Source: CAZEFK01 sp964511405 (GTDB lineage: Bacteria; Pseudomonadota; Alphaproteobacteria; Elsterales; Elsteraceae). Taken from it: a stretch of 64,000 nucleotides of DNA. The notes under the pieces were generated by a model. The model was given only the letters and a program-made list of their open reading frames with translations, searched no databases and was not told where the DNA came from. The stretch is taken from assembly GCA_964511405.1 (NCBI GenBank), contig CAZEFK010000005.1:3674-67673 (forward strand). Reading direction: 5' to 3'. The position numbers and the translations under genes are program-made. Below, in pieces: positions 1 through 8,092 of the stretch (position 1 is its first letter; each line of letters begins with the position of its first letter).

Positions 1-1
1 G

Positions 2-1000
2 GGCGCCGCATCGCCCGGTGTCCCGATCCTGCTGATGTCGCCGGCGGGCATGCCGCAGCCGGGCGCCGAACCGACACCGCTGTTCGACGCCGTGTTGGCC
101 AAGCCGATCCGGCGCCATGCCCTGGAGCGCGCCGTCGCCGAGCTGTTGGGCGCCCCGACCGACAAACGGCCGGCTGCGACTGCCGAGGCGCCGCAGGAGC
201 CGAGTGTGCCGCCGCCGCGCTCGCTCGGGCGCATCCTGCTGGTCGAGGACAACGAGATCAACCAGACGGTGGCCGGCACCCTGCTCGACCGTGCCGGGTT
301 TTCGGTGCGCGTCGCCAATGACGGGCTGGGCGCGCTGGCGGCGGCGGCGGAAGAGGATTTTGACGTCGTCCTGATGGACATTCAGATGCCGAACATGGAC
401 GGCATCGAGGCGACCCGGCGCATCCGCGGCAGCGGCGGGCGCAATCGCGGCGTGCCGATCATCGCCATGACCGCCAACGCCATGGAGGGCGATCGCGACG
501 CCTATCTGGCCGCCGGCATGGACGATTATCTCTCCAAGCCCTTCCAGGTCTCGTCCCTGCTGGCCGCGATCGAGCGCTGGATCGGCCACCGCCTCGGCGA
601 CGAGGTGCCCGCGCCGGCCGCCGTGGCGGCGCCGGCGGCTGACATCATCGACGGTTCGCGCCTCGAGACGTTGCGCGGCTTGATGGAGCCGGCGCGCTTC
701 GCGGCCATGGTGCGCGTCTATCTGGGCGAGGCCGCACAGCGGGTCGAGCGGATGCAGACGGCGCTGGCCGCCGGCGACTTGGAGCGACTGGCCGGCGACG
801 CCCACGCCCTGGCCGGCGCGGCGGGAAATGTGGGTGCCGACCGGCTCGATCAGGCGGCGCGTGCCTTGATGCAGGCCTGCCGCAGTAACGGGCCGGCGGC
901 GCTTCCGCAGCTCCTGACCGCGGTCGTCGGGTTATCTGCGGCCAGCTCCGAGGAGATCGAACGGCGCTTCCTGCTGATGGCCTCGGACGTCGGATCCTGA
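2..1000 (+). CDS. Hybrid sensor histidine kinase, C-terminal part (REC-REC-Hpt), 5' end outside window
   Basis: The reading frame is open from base 2, so this is the end of a longer gene. The first ~45 residues are the tail of a receiver domain (GVPILLMSPAG, then the switch lysine in VLAKPI). A proline-rich linker leads to a complete receiver, about residues 77-195, with acidic pair VEDNE, phospho-acceptor aspartate 126 in VVLMDIQMPNMDG and lysine in LSKPF. The C-terminal Hpt domain (~220-320) carries the phosphoryl histidine 268 in AHALAGAAGN. This is the BarA/ArcB-like layout of a multi-step phosphorelay kinase; the sensor and kinase core lie upstream. The aminotransferase that follows is unrelated. 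The partner response regulator could be the LuxR-type protein at 2.2-2.9 kb, but that is a guess from proximity. Confidence 0.9.
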   Translation, partial: GAASPGVPILLMSPAGMPQPGAEPTPLFDAVLAKPIRRHALERAVAELLGAPTDKRPAATAEAPQEPSVPPPRSLGRILLVEDNEINQTVAGTLLDRAGFSVRVANDGLGALAAAAEEDFDVVLMDIQMPNMDGIEATRRIRGSGGRNRGVPIIAMTANAMEGDRDAYLAAGMDDYLSKPFQVSSLLAAIERWIGHRLGDEVPAPAAVAAPAADIIDGSRLETLRGLMEPARFAAMVRVYLGEAAQRVERMQTALAAGDLERLAGDAHALAGAAGNVGADRLDQAARALMQACRSNGPAALPQLLTAVVGLSAASSEEIERRFLLMASDVGS

Positions 1001-1063
1001 CCGGCCGACGCCTTGCCATGGCGTTGCGGCCATGGGCAAAGTGGGGCGGGGGAGGGATCGCGC

Positions 1064-2233
1064 GTGGCACAGCACACGGGACGGCATTTCCTGCAGATCC
1101 CGGGACCGACCAATGTGCCGGACCGGATCCTGCACGCCATGGCGCGACCGACCATCGATCATCGCGGGCCCGAATTCCGCGAACTCGGACAGGCGGTGCT
1201 GGCACGCATCCGCCCGGTGTTCGGGACCACCGGGCCGGTCGTGATCTTCCCGTCATCGGGGACCGGTGCCTGGGAAGCGGCGCTGGTCAACACCCTGTCG
1301 CCGGGCGATGGCGTCCTGGTGGCCGAGACCGGCCAGTTCTCGACGCTGTGGCGCGGCATCGCCGAGCGCTTCGGCTTGGCGGTCGAGGACCTGCCGGGCG
1401 ACTGGCGGCACGGTGCCGACCCGGATGCGATCCGGCATCGGCTGGCGGCCGATGCGAGCCGCCGGATCAAGGCGGTGCTGGTCGTGCACAACGAAACCTC
1501 GACCGGCGTGACCAGCCGGATCCCGGCGGTGCGCGACGCCATCGACCGGGCCGGCCACCCGGCGCTGCTGATCGTCGATACGATCTCGTCCCTGGGCTCG
1601 ATCGACTACCGCCACGACGACTGGCGGGTGGACGTGACCGTCGCCGGCTCGCAGAAGGGTCTGATGCTGCCGCCGGGGCTGGGCTTCAACGCGATCTCGG
1701 CCAAAGCGCTGGCCGCCGCCGAGTCGGCGCGGCTGCCGCGCGCCTATTGGGACTGGCAGGCGATGTTGGGGCCCAATGCCCAGGGCTTCTTTCCCTATAC
1801 GCCGGCGACCAACCTGCTGTTCGGCCTACGCGAAGCCCTCGCGATGCTGGCCGAGGAAGGGCTGGACGCCGTGTTCGCCCGTCATATCCGCCACGGCGAC
1901 GCCGCCCGGCGCGCGGTCGCGGCCTGGGGGCTGGAGGTGGTGGCGCGCGACCCGGCCGAGCAGTCGCCGGTGCTCACGGCCGTGCTGATGCCCGACGGCC
2001 ACGATGCCGACCGGCTGCGCCAGGTAATCCTGGACGGCTTCGACCTGTCGCTGGGCGCGGGCCTGGGCAAGCTGCAGGGCCGGGCCTTCCGCATCGGCCA
2101 TCTCGGCCATTTCAACGACCTGATGCTGGTCGGCACCCTGGGCGGGGTCGAGATGGGGCTGGCGCGCGCCGGCGTGCCTCACCGGCCCGGCGGCGTCCAG
2201 GCCGCCCTGGCGAGGCTCGCCGACAGCGGTTGA
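1064..2233 (+). CDS. Serine--glyoxylate-type aminotransferase (class V, PLP)
   Basis: Fold-type I PLP aminotransferase of class V, in the alanine/serine-glyoxylate aminotransferase group. It would move the amino group of serine or alanine to glyoxylate, giving glycine. The N-terminus IPGPTNVPDRIL is typical of the family; FPSSGTGAWEAAL is the phosphate-binding loop region, LIVDTISSLGS holds the aspartate that contacts the pyridine nitrogen, and the PLP lysine is in VAGSQKGLMLPPG. I chose the GTG at 1064 because GGAGGG lies about 7 bases upstream and the family begins here; an upstream start at 1013 only adds low-complexity residues. No serine-cycle or glyoxylate genes are adjacent, so the exact substrate is open. 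It ends 7 bases from the convergent LuxR regulator. Confidence 0.88.
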   Translation: MAQHTGRHFLQIPGPTNVPDRILHAMARPTIDHRGPEFRELGQAVLARIRPVFGTTGPVVIFPSSGTGAWEAALVNTLSPGDGVLVAETGQFSTLWRGIAERFGLAVEDLPGDWRHGADPDAIRHRLAADASRRIKAVLVVHNETSTGVTSRIPAVRDAIDRAGHPALLIVDTISSLGSIDYRHDDWRVDVTVAGSQKGLMLPPGLGFNAISAKALAAAESARLPRAYWDWQAMLGPNAQGFFPYTPATNLLFGLREALAMLAEEGLDAVFARHIRHGDAARRAVAAWGLEVVARDPAEQSPVLTAVLMPDGHDADRLRQVILDGFDLSLGAGLGKLQGRAFRIGHLGHFNDLMLVGTLGGVEMGLARAGVPHRPGGVQAALARLADSG

Positions 2234-2240
2234 TCCGCAA

Positions 2241-2909
2241 TCACGACAGGCCGGAATTGAACGCGGCGATCGCGGCCTCGGTGCGGTTGCGGGCGGGCAG
2301 GGCCTTGAGCACGGCATTGACATGGACGCGCACGGTGCCCTCGGCCAAGTTGAGCTGGCGGGCGATCTCCTTGTTCGGCTTGCCGACCGCCAACAGCTTC
2401 AGCACGTCGATCTGACGTTCGGTGAGCAGCGAGCGGATGCGCGCGGAGATCTGCTCCTTCGACCGGTCGGCGGCGGCGCGGGCCGACAGGTCGAGCCCGG
2501 CGGGACGGACGAACACGCTCTTCACCAGCACCAGCTGCAGTGCCGAGACGATCGCCGGGGCCTTGACCGACTTCGGGATGTAGGCGATGGCGCCGGCGTC
2601 GAGCGAGGCGCGGACGTCGTCGCTCTCGAGCGAGCCGGACAGGACTGCGACCGGCGCGCCGCGGGCGAGCCGGCAGATCTCGGCGACGCTGGCCGCCCCC
2701 TCCATGCCCGGCATGAACAGGTCTGCGACGATCAGGTCGAACGGCTCCGGGCGGGCGAGCGCCGCCAGTGCGTCCGGCAGGGACCCCGCTTCGACGAAGC
2801 TGACCTCGCCGGCCAGAGCGGACAGGACATGCCGCAGGCCTTCCCGGAACAGCGCATGGTCGTCCGCGATCAGGATGGTCATCGTCGGCTCGGAACTGCT
2901 GGTCGACAT
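2241..2909 (-). CDS. LuxR/NarL-family response regulator
   Basis: Two-domain response regulator. The N-terminal receiver has the acidic pair in LIADDHALFREGL, the phospho-acceptor in LIVADLFMPGMEG and the conserved lysine in AYIPKSVKA. The C-terminal LuxR helix-turn-helix reads LTERQIDVLKLLAVGKPNKE followed by IARQLNLAEGTVRVHV. Phosphorylation should promote dimerisation and DNA binding. Start codons are possible at 2918 (GTG), 2909 (ATG) and 2882 (ATG); the receiver itself begins at 2882, and none has a good ribosome binding site, so the first residues are uncertain. No kinase gene is immediately adjacent; the phosphorelay kinase ending at base 1000 is a possible partner. Confidence 0.9.
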   Translation of the reverse strand: MSTSSSEPTMTILIADDHALFREGLRHVLSALAGEVSFVEAGSLPDALAALARPEPFDLIVADLFMPGMEGAASVAEICRLARGAPVAVLSGSLESDDVRASLDAGAIAYIPKSVKAPAIVSALQLVLVKSVFVRPAGLDLSARAAADRSKEQISARIRSLLTERQIDVLKLLAVGKPNKEIARQLNLAEGTVRVHVNAVLKALPARNRTEAAIAAFNSGLS

Positions 2910-3085
2910 GGCGGGCACCCGATTGGACCGTGATGCCTATATACGGTTGAGTGCCGCGCTCGTCGCATCGGGCTACCGGATTTTCTTGCCGCCCTCCGAA
3001 CGGCGTGGCGAAAAGAGCCAATGGCGGCGCACTGATTCGATCCCCGCTGTCGCGAGGACGATGCAGACGAGAAGGCCCAGCGCGA

Positions 3086-3113
3086 CCGGCGGACGTCAGC
3101 CGGCGGACGTCAG
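3086..3113. repeat. 14-bp perfect tandem duplication over the marR stop codon
   Basis: CCGGCGGACGTCAG occurs twice without a gap (3086-3099 and 3100-3113). The second copy contains the TGA stop of the minus-strand MarR gene (3110-3112), and the first copy places a second identical stop triplet just downstream. It looks like a recent slippage or tandem duplication at the gene end, with no effect on the protein. Confidence 0.8.
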
Positions 3114-3574
3114 ATCGACAGGCTGCGCTCGGCCAGCATGCTGGCCCAGAACCGCTCCAGCGTCTGGTAGGCGGCCCGGGCGGCCGGCAGGTCGCGGGCG
3201 GTCTCGGTCGCGCGCAGCGCGTCGACCTGACGGTCGAACAGCCGGTCGATATGCTCGTAGAGTTCGAGCCCCTTCGGCGTCAGCCGCACCTTCACCGAGC
3301 GCCGGTCGTGGGGCGAGCGCTCCTGCACCAGATAGCCCGCTTCGACCAGACGCTTGACGTTGTACGAGACATTCGAGCCCAGATAGTAGCCGTGGCTCAT
3401 CAGCTCGCCGACCGACAGCTGGTTCGGCCCGATGCTGAACAGCACGAAGCTCTGGACCGTGTTGATGTCCTGGACGCCGATGCGGTCGAGTTCGCGCTTG
3501 ATCACGTCCAGGAATTGGCGATGCAGCTGCTCGGCCAGCTGGACCGCGCCGAGATAGGTTTCCTTCATGGTCAT
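3110..3574 (-). CDS. MarR-family winged-helix regulator (LdtR-like)
   Basis: A 154-residue MarR-type dimeric repressor. After an N-terminal helix pair (LAEQLHRQFLDVIKRELDR) comes the winged helix: SVGELMSHGYYLGSNVSYNV is the recognition region and ERSPHDRRSVKVRLTPKG is the wing with the DRR signature. From memory, the GYYLGSNVSYN pattern matches the LdtR subgroup of alphaproteobacteria, which regulates L,D-transpeptidase and cell-envelope genes; the subgroup is less certain than the family. Start codons at 3574 and 3568 are both possible. The downstream end carries a 14-bp tandem repeat. Upstream on the same strand lies the OmpA-like lipoprotein gene, separated by about 160 bases, which fits an envelope theme. 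Confidence 0.87.
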   Translation of the reverse strand: MTMKETYLGAVQLAEQLHRQFLDVIKRELDRIGVQDINTVQSFVLFSIGPNQLSVGELMSHGYYLGSNVSYNVKRLVEAGYLVQERSPHDRRSVKVRLTPKGLELYEHIDRLFDRQVDALRATETARDLPAARAAYQTLERFWASMLAERSLSI

Positions 3575-3732
3575 CACCGGTCCGCAGCCATTTCGCGATT
3601 CCACGTTCGAACGGGTAAGGGACAAGCGCCTTGGACAGGCGTACCCGGCTCCGCTCGTCCGGCGTCGCCGCACATGCCTACAGACGGATTGACCGTGCCT
3701 TCGGTTTCCGGCCCCTAAGCCGCACCGCGGCG

Positions 3733-4140
3733 TCAGGAGCCGAAGCGGATCTGCACGCGGCGGTCGACGACATCGCTGGTCTGCGAGTGGCTGCTGCCGT
3801 AGCCGCTGGCATGGATGGTTTCGGCCGGGACGCCGCGCGCGATCAGCGCCTGGCGCACCGCCTCGGCCCGGCGCTCCGACAGGCGCTGATTGTAATCGTT
3901 GCTGCCGATCGGCGTGCGCGTGGCATAGCCGGTGACCTCGACCGCCGGGGGTCGTTCGGCCTTGGCGGCCGCGGCGGCCTGGTCGACGATCGCCAGGGCG
4001 CGCGGCGCCAGGGTGTCGGCATTCGATTCGAAGAACACCGAATAGACCGGCGGTTCCGGTGCATCCGGCGTGGTGCAACCGGTGCCGAGCAGGGCAAGGC
4101 CCAGGGCGAGCGCAGTGCCGAGGGGGGCGCGGGGCAGCAT
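3733..4140 (-). CDS. OmpA-like peptidoglycan-associated lipoprotein
   Basis: A 135-residue outer-membrane lipoprotein. The signal peptide ends in a lipobox (LLGTGC), so the mature protein starts at a lipidated cysteine around residue 22. The rest is an OmpA C-terminal domain: VYSVFFESNADTLAP opens the fold, VTGYATRTPIGSNDYNQRLS followed by ERRAEAVRQAL is the peptidoglycan-binding helix region, and it ends HASGYGSS..VDRRVQIRF. It should anchor the outer membrane to diaminopimelate in peptidoglycan. The start at 4140 was chosen because GGAG lies ~9 bases upstream and the signal peptide begins there; longer frames upstream add arginine-rich residues unlike a signal peptide. It is divergent from the LysR gene, with a 184-base shared control region. 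Confidence 0.88.
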   Translation of the reverse strand: MLPRAPLGTALALGLALLGTGCTTPDAPEPPVYSVFFESNADTLAPRALAIVDQAAAAAKAERPPAVEVTGYATRTPIGSNDYNQRLSERRAEAVRQALIARGVPAETIHASGYGSSHSQTSDVVDRRVQIRFGS

Positions 4141-4324
4141 GCGGGGGGCTCCAGTCCGCAGCGCAAGCGGCGCTGCGGACTGTAAACGCGCTGGACAGGC
4201 CATTCGCCGCATGCGCGCCGGCGTCGCAGGATGCATTCGCCGCCTGCGAAGCTCCGTGCTGGTGCTTATACCGAATCACGGGCAGTCTTCATAACGGAGT
4301 TCGTCGAAAGCGAAAGGATGGCCC

Positions 4325-5212
4325 ATGCGCTTCGACCTGACCGACCTGCGGCTGTTCCTGCATGTGGTCGAAGCCGGCAGCATCACCCGTGGTGCCGAGC
4401 GCATGCATCTGGCGATCGCCGCGGCCAGCACGCGGATCCGCGACATGGAGGCGGTGCTGGGGGCGCCGCTCCTGGAGCGCGGGCGGCAGGGCGTGTCGCC
4501 GACGCCGGCCGGTCGGACGCTGGTGACTCATGCCCGCCTGATGCTGCAGCAGGCCGAGCGCATGCGCGCCGACCTCGCCGAGTATGCGCAGGGGCTGCGC
4601 GGCCACATCCGGCTGCTGTCGAACACCAACGCCCTGACCGAGTTCCTGCCGGAGCCGCTCAGCGCCTTCCTGGCCAGCCATCCCCAGGTCAACATCGACC
4701 TCGAGGAGCGCTTGAGTGACGAGATCGTGGCCGCCATCGCCGACGGCATGGCCGATGTCGGCATCGTCGCGGCGACGGTCGGGATGGCAGGGCTGGAGAC
4801 GCTGCCGTTCCGCGACGATCGCTTCGTCCTGGTGGTGGCGCCCGGGCACAGGCTGGCCGCGGCCGGCCAGGTCGCCTTCGCCGACCTGCTCGACGACGAC
4901 TTCGTCGGGCTCGACCGCAGCAGCGCGCTCCAGCGCTTCCTGTCCGAGAAGGCGGAGCGGATCGGCCGCCGGCTCAAGCTGCGCGTCCAGCTGCGCAGCT
5001 TCGACGCCGTGTGCCGCCTGGTCGCCTGTGGGGTCGGCATCGGCATCGTGCCGGCGACCACGGCGGCCCGCAACGCCCAGACCACCCCGGTCCACCGGAT
5101 CGAGCTGACCGACGACTGGGCGCCCCGGCGCCTGACGATCTGCGTTCGCCGCCAGGCCGACCTGCCGGCCTACGCGCGCGAACTGGTGCAGTACCTGGCG
5201 GCGTCGGGATGA
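4325..5212 (+). CDS. LysR-family transcriptional regulator
   Basis: A 295-residue LysR regulator. The N-terminal winged helix-turn-helix reads LRLFLHVVEAGSITRGAERM and then AIAAASTRIRDMEAVLGAPLLERG, where the family usually has LS..I..LE..LG..LF.R. The effector-binding domain follows from about residue 90 (GHIRLLSNTNALTEFLPEPL). The C-terminal region ends in a typical VPATTAARN..RRLTICVRR pattern. The start is supported by AAAGGA a few bases upstream. It is divergent from the lipoprotein gene and convergent with spoVR (10 bases between stops). No adjacent enzyme gene shows what it controls. Confidence 0.88.
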   Translation: MRFDLTDLRLFLHVVEAGSITRGAERMHLAIAAASTRIRDMEAVLGAPLLERGRQGVSPTPAGRTLVTHARLMLQQAERMRADLAEYAQGLRGHIRLLSNTNALTEFLPEPLSAFLASHPQVNIDLEERLSDEIVAAIADGMADVGIVAATVGMAGLETLPFRDDRFVLVVAPGHRLAAAGQVAFADLLDDDFVGLDRSSALQRFLSEKAERIGRRLKLRVQLRSFDAVCRLVACGVGIGIVPATTAARNAQTTPVHRIELTDDWAPRRLTICVRRQADLPAYARELVQYLAASG

Positions 5213-5222
5213 CCGCCGGCGG

Positions 5223-6767
5223 TCAGTGCCCGACGATCCGTCCCGATGGCGAGGCGATGTGCTGCTTCAGCACGGCATCGCCGGAGGCCGCGATCTCGAT
5301 CAGCTTGACGTCGTAGCCCCACAGGTCGGCCAGGTGCTGGAGGACGGCGCCGACGTCGCCGCCATCGAGCGCGATGCCGTTGTGGACGCGATGCTTCAGG
5401 ACCAGCCGGCGGTCGCCGACCAGGTCGACGTCGACGATCTCGATCTCGGGCTCGTTCTGGGCGATGTCGAACTGGTCGGCGAGTGCGGCGCGCACCGCCT
5501 GGAAGCCGCGCTCATTGTGGATCGCCTTGACCACCAGGTCGGACTGGCTGTCGTCGAACACCGTGAACAGCTTCATCTTGCGCACCAGGGCCGGGCTCAG
5601 GAACTGGCGGATGAAGCTTTCGTCGCGATAGTTGGCCCACGCCTCCTTGAGGGTGCCCATGGGGTCGCGGTTGCCGGCGAAGGACGGGAACAGCTCGCGG
5701 TCCTCGTCGGTCGGGTCCAGGCACATCCGCTCGATGTCCTGCATCATGCCGAAGCCCAGGGCGTAGGGATTGATGCCGCTGTAGCGCCGGTCGTCGAACT
5801 CGGGCTGGAAGACGACGTTGGTGTGCGAGTGCAGGAACTCCATCATGGCGCCGTCGGTCAGGAAGCCGGTCTCGTGCAGCCGGTTCATGATGGTGTAGTG
5901 GACGAAGGTGGCGCAGCCCTCGTTCATCATCTTGGTCTGTTTCTGGGGATAGAAGTACTGCGCGATCTGGCGGACGATGCGCAGCAGCTCGCGCTGCCAC
6001 GGCTTTAGCAGCGGCGCCTTCTTCTCCAGGAAGTACAGGAGGTTCTCCTCGGGCAGGCCCAGCAGCTTGCGGCGCTCGGCCTCGCTGGTCGGCGCCGGCT
6101 TGGCGGCCCCCATCTGCGGCACGGTGCGCCACAGGTCGTTGAAGGTGCGCTCCGCCTCGGCGCGGCGCTCGGTGCTCCGCTTCTCCTCGTCACGCAGGTC
6201 GGGGGCCTTGCGCGGGTAGCGGTCGACGCCGTGGGTCATCAAGGCATGGGCGGCGTCCAGCACGCGCTCGACCGCGGTCTCGCCATAGCGCTCTTCGCAG
6301 CGCGCGATATAGCCCTTGGCGAACTCCAGGTAATCCAGGATGCCGTTGGCGTCGGTCCACTGCCGGAACAGGTGGTTGTTCTTGAAGAAGTGGTTGTGGC
6401 CGAACGCCGCATGGGCCATCACCAGCGTCTGCATGGTCATGGAGTTCTCTTCCATGACGTAGGAGATGCAGGGATTGGAGTTGATCACGATCTCGTAGGC
6501 CAAGCCGCGCAGGCCGCGTCGGTACAGCAGCTCGTCGCGGGCGAAGTGCTTGCCGAACGACCAGTGCTTGTACATCAGCGGCATGCCGATCGACGAATAG
6601 ACGTCGAGCATCTGCTCGGTCGTGATCACCTCGACCTGGTTGGGGTAGACGTTGAGCTTCAGCTCGTCGAGCGCGACCGCGCTGATCCGGTCGTAGGACT
6701 CGCGCAGGGCGTCGAAGTCCCACTCGGTGCCGGCGGCGACGCCCTTGGCGACGGGGTCCAGGGTCAT
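5223..6767 (-). CDS. SpoVR family protein
   Basis: A 514-residue SpoVR-like protein, last gene of the prkA-yeaH-spoVR operon. Recognisable blocks are DFDALRESYDRISAVALDEL, VEVITTEQMLDVYSSIGMP, YKHWSFGKHFARDELLYRRG, EIVINSNPCISYVMEENSMT and HAAFGHNHFFKNN near the N-terminus, then EGCATFVHYTIMNRLHETG and NPYALGFGMMQDIERM. The conserved His/Glu clusters suggest a metal or nucleotide site, but the biochemical role of the family is not established; spoVR affects the spore cortex in Bacillus, and ycgB is the enterobacterial homologue. The start overlaps the yeaH stop by 4 bases (ATGA), indicating coupled translation. Length is normal for the family. Confidence 0.94.
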   Translation of the reverse strand: MTLDPVAKGVAAGTEWDFDALRESYDRISAVALDELKLNVYPNQVEVITTEQMLDVYSSIGMPLMYKHWSFGKHFARDELLYRRGLRGLAYEIVINSNPCISYVMEENSMTMQTLVMAHAAFGHNHFFKNNHLFRQWTDANGILDYLEFAKGYIARCEERYGETAVERVLDAAHALMTHGVDRYPRKAPDLRDEEKRSTERRAEAERTFNDLWRTVPQMGAAKPAPTSEAERRKLLGLPEENLLYFLEKKAPLLKPWQRELLRIVRQIAQYFYPQKQTKMMNEGCATFVHYTIMNRLHETGFLTDGAMMEFLHSHTNVVFQPEFDDRRYSGINPYALGFGMMQDIERMCLDPTDEDRELFPSFAGNRDPMGTLKEAWANYRDESFIRQFLSPALVRKMKLFTVFDDSQSDLVVKAIHNERGFQAVRAALADQFDIAQNEPEIEIVDVDLVGDRRLVLKHRVHNGIALDGGDVGAVLQHLADLWGYDVKLIEIAASGDAVLKQHIASPSGRIVGH

Positions 6768-8059
6768 GGCGAGCCTCCCGCCTGCGCCTGCCGATCGCGC
6801 GCGAACAGCTCTCGGAAGACCGGAAAGATCTGGTTGCGCTGGTTCACCTTGCGCATGGCCAGGGGATGGCCGGCGCGGGCGATCTCCTCGTAGGTGCGCC
6901 ACAGCTCGCTGGCGCCGAAGCGCGGCTGGTGCTCGGCGCCGACTTCGAGATAGGCGAAGTACTGGCACATGGGCAGGATGTGCTTCTCCAGAAGCCCGGC
7001 GGTCTTGGCGTTGTCGCCCGGCATGTTGTCGCCGTCCGACGCCTGGGCGGCATAGATGTTCCACTGGTCGCGCGGATATCGGGCGGCCTGCACCTTCATC
7101 ATCTCCTCGAAGGCCGTGGACACCACGGTGCCGCCGGTTTCGGTCGAGGTGAAGAAGGTCTCCTCGTCGACCTCCTTGGCCAGGTGGGTATGCCGGATGA
7201 ACACGATGTCGACATGCTCGTAGCGCCGGCTGAGGAACAGGTAGAGCAGCTTGTAGAAGCGCTTGGACAGGTCCTTCATGTGCTCGGTCATCGAGCCCGA
7301 CACGTCCATCAGGCAGAACATGACGGCGCTGGCCACCGGCTGCGGCTCCGGCCGGAACCGGTTGTAGCGCACGTCGACCGGGTCGATGAACGGGATGCGC
7401 TTGCTGCGCCGGCGCTGCTCCTCCAGCTCCTGCTCGAGCTGGGCGCGGCGCTCCTCGTCGCCGTCCTCCTCGGTCAGGCGCTGCAGCTCGGCCTCGCGCG
7501 CGGCGATGTCGGCGGCGCGGGGCCGCTGCAGGGCGATCCGGCGCGACAGGCTGTTGCGCATGGTGCGCACCAGGTTGAGGTTCGACGCGGGCCCGGTCAC
7601 CTGGAAGCCGGCCCGGACCGGCGTCGTGCTCTCGGCCTGGCGCAGGGTCTTGCGCAGCAGGTCGGGCAGCTCGAGGTCCTCGAGGAAGATGTCGAGGAAC
7701 TCGGCCTGGCTCAGCACGAAGTGGAAGGCATCCTGGCCCTCGCCGTCGGGCGAGCCTTCGCTGCCCCGCCCTTCGCCGCCCTGGGGCGGCCGGCGGATGC
7801 GGTCGCCTTCCACATATTCCTTGTTGCCCGGCAGGATGTGATGGCGCTCGCCGCCGGTGCCGGCGCGATGGAAGGTCGGCTCCTTCAGACCGTCGGTGTT
7901 GATCTTGATCCGGTCGCCGCCGCCGAGGTCGGTGATGCCTTGCTTGGCCGAGGCCTCGCGCACGGCTTCCGCGATCTGCTTGCGCGCGCGCCGGATGAAC
8001 CGCTGGCGGTTGGCGAGGCTCTTACCGTGGGGGTTGAGCCGCCGATCGATGATGTTCAA
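6764..8059 (-). CDS. YeaH/YhbH family protein (DUF444, VWA-like)
   Basis: A 431-residue DUF444 protein, middle gene of the stress operon. The start MNIIDRRLNPHGKSLANRQR is typical. The middle is acidic and low-complexity (glutamate and arginine rich), and the second half is a von Willebrand A-like domain with the metal-site motif CLMDVSGSMTEHMKD (DxSxS) and later IYAAQASDGDNM. In Escherichia coli yeaG-yeaH are co-expressed under nitrogen and stationary-phase stress, with YeaH regarded as a partner of the kinase. Here the order prkA-yeaH-spoVR on one strand with a 33-base gap and then a 4-base overlap is the classic arrangement. The start has no alternative inside the conserved block. Confidence 0.93.
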   Translation of the reverse strand: MNIIDRRLNPHGKSLANRQRFIRRARKQIAEAVREASAKQGITDLGGGDRIKINTDGLKEPTFHRAGTGGERHHILPGNKEYVEGDRIRRPPQGGEGRGSEGSPDGEGQDAFHFVLSQAEFLDIFLEDLELPDLLRKTLRQAESTTPVRAGFQVTGPASNLNLVRTMRNSLSRRIALQRPRAADIAAREAELQRLTEEDGDEERRAQLEQELEEQRRRSKRIPFIDPVDVRYNRFRPEPQPVASAVMFCLMDVSGSMTEHMKDLSKRFYKLLYLFLSRRYEHVDIVFIRHTHLAKEVDEETFFTSTETGGTVVSTAFEEMMKVQAARYPRDQWNIYAAQASDGDNMPGDNAKTAGLLEKHILPMCQYFAYLEVGAEHQPRFGASELWRTYEEIARAGHPLAMRKVNQRNQIFPVFRELFARDRQAQAGGSP

Positions 8060-8092
8060 GGCCCGTACCTCGCCGCCTGTGAACGTCTGACG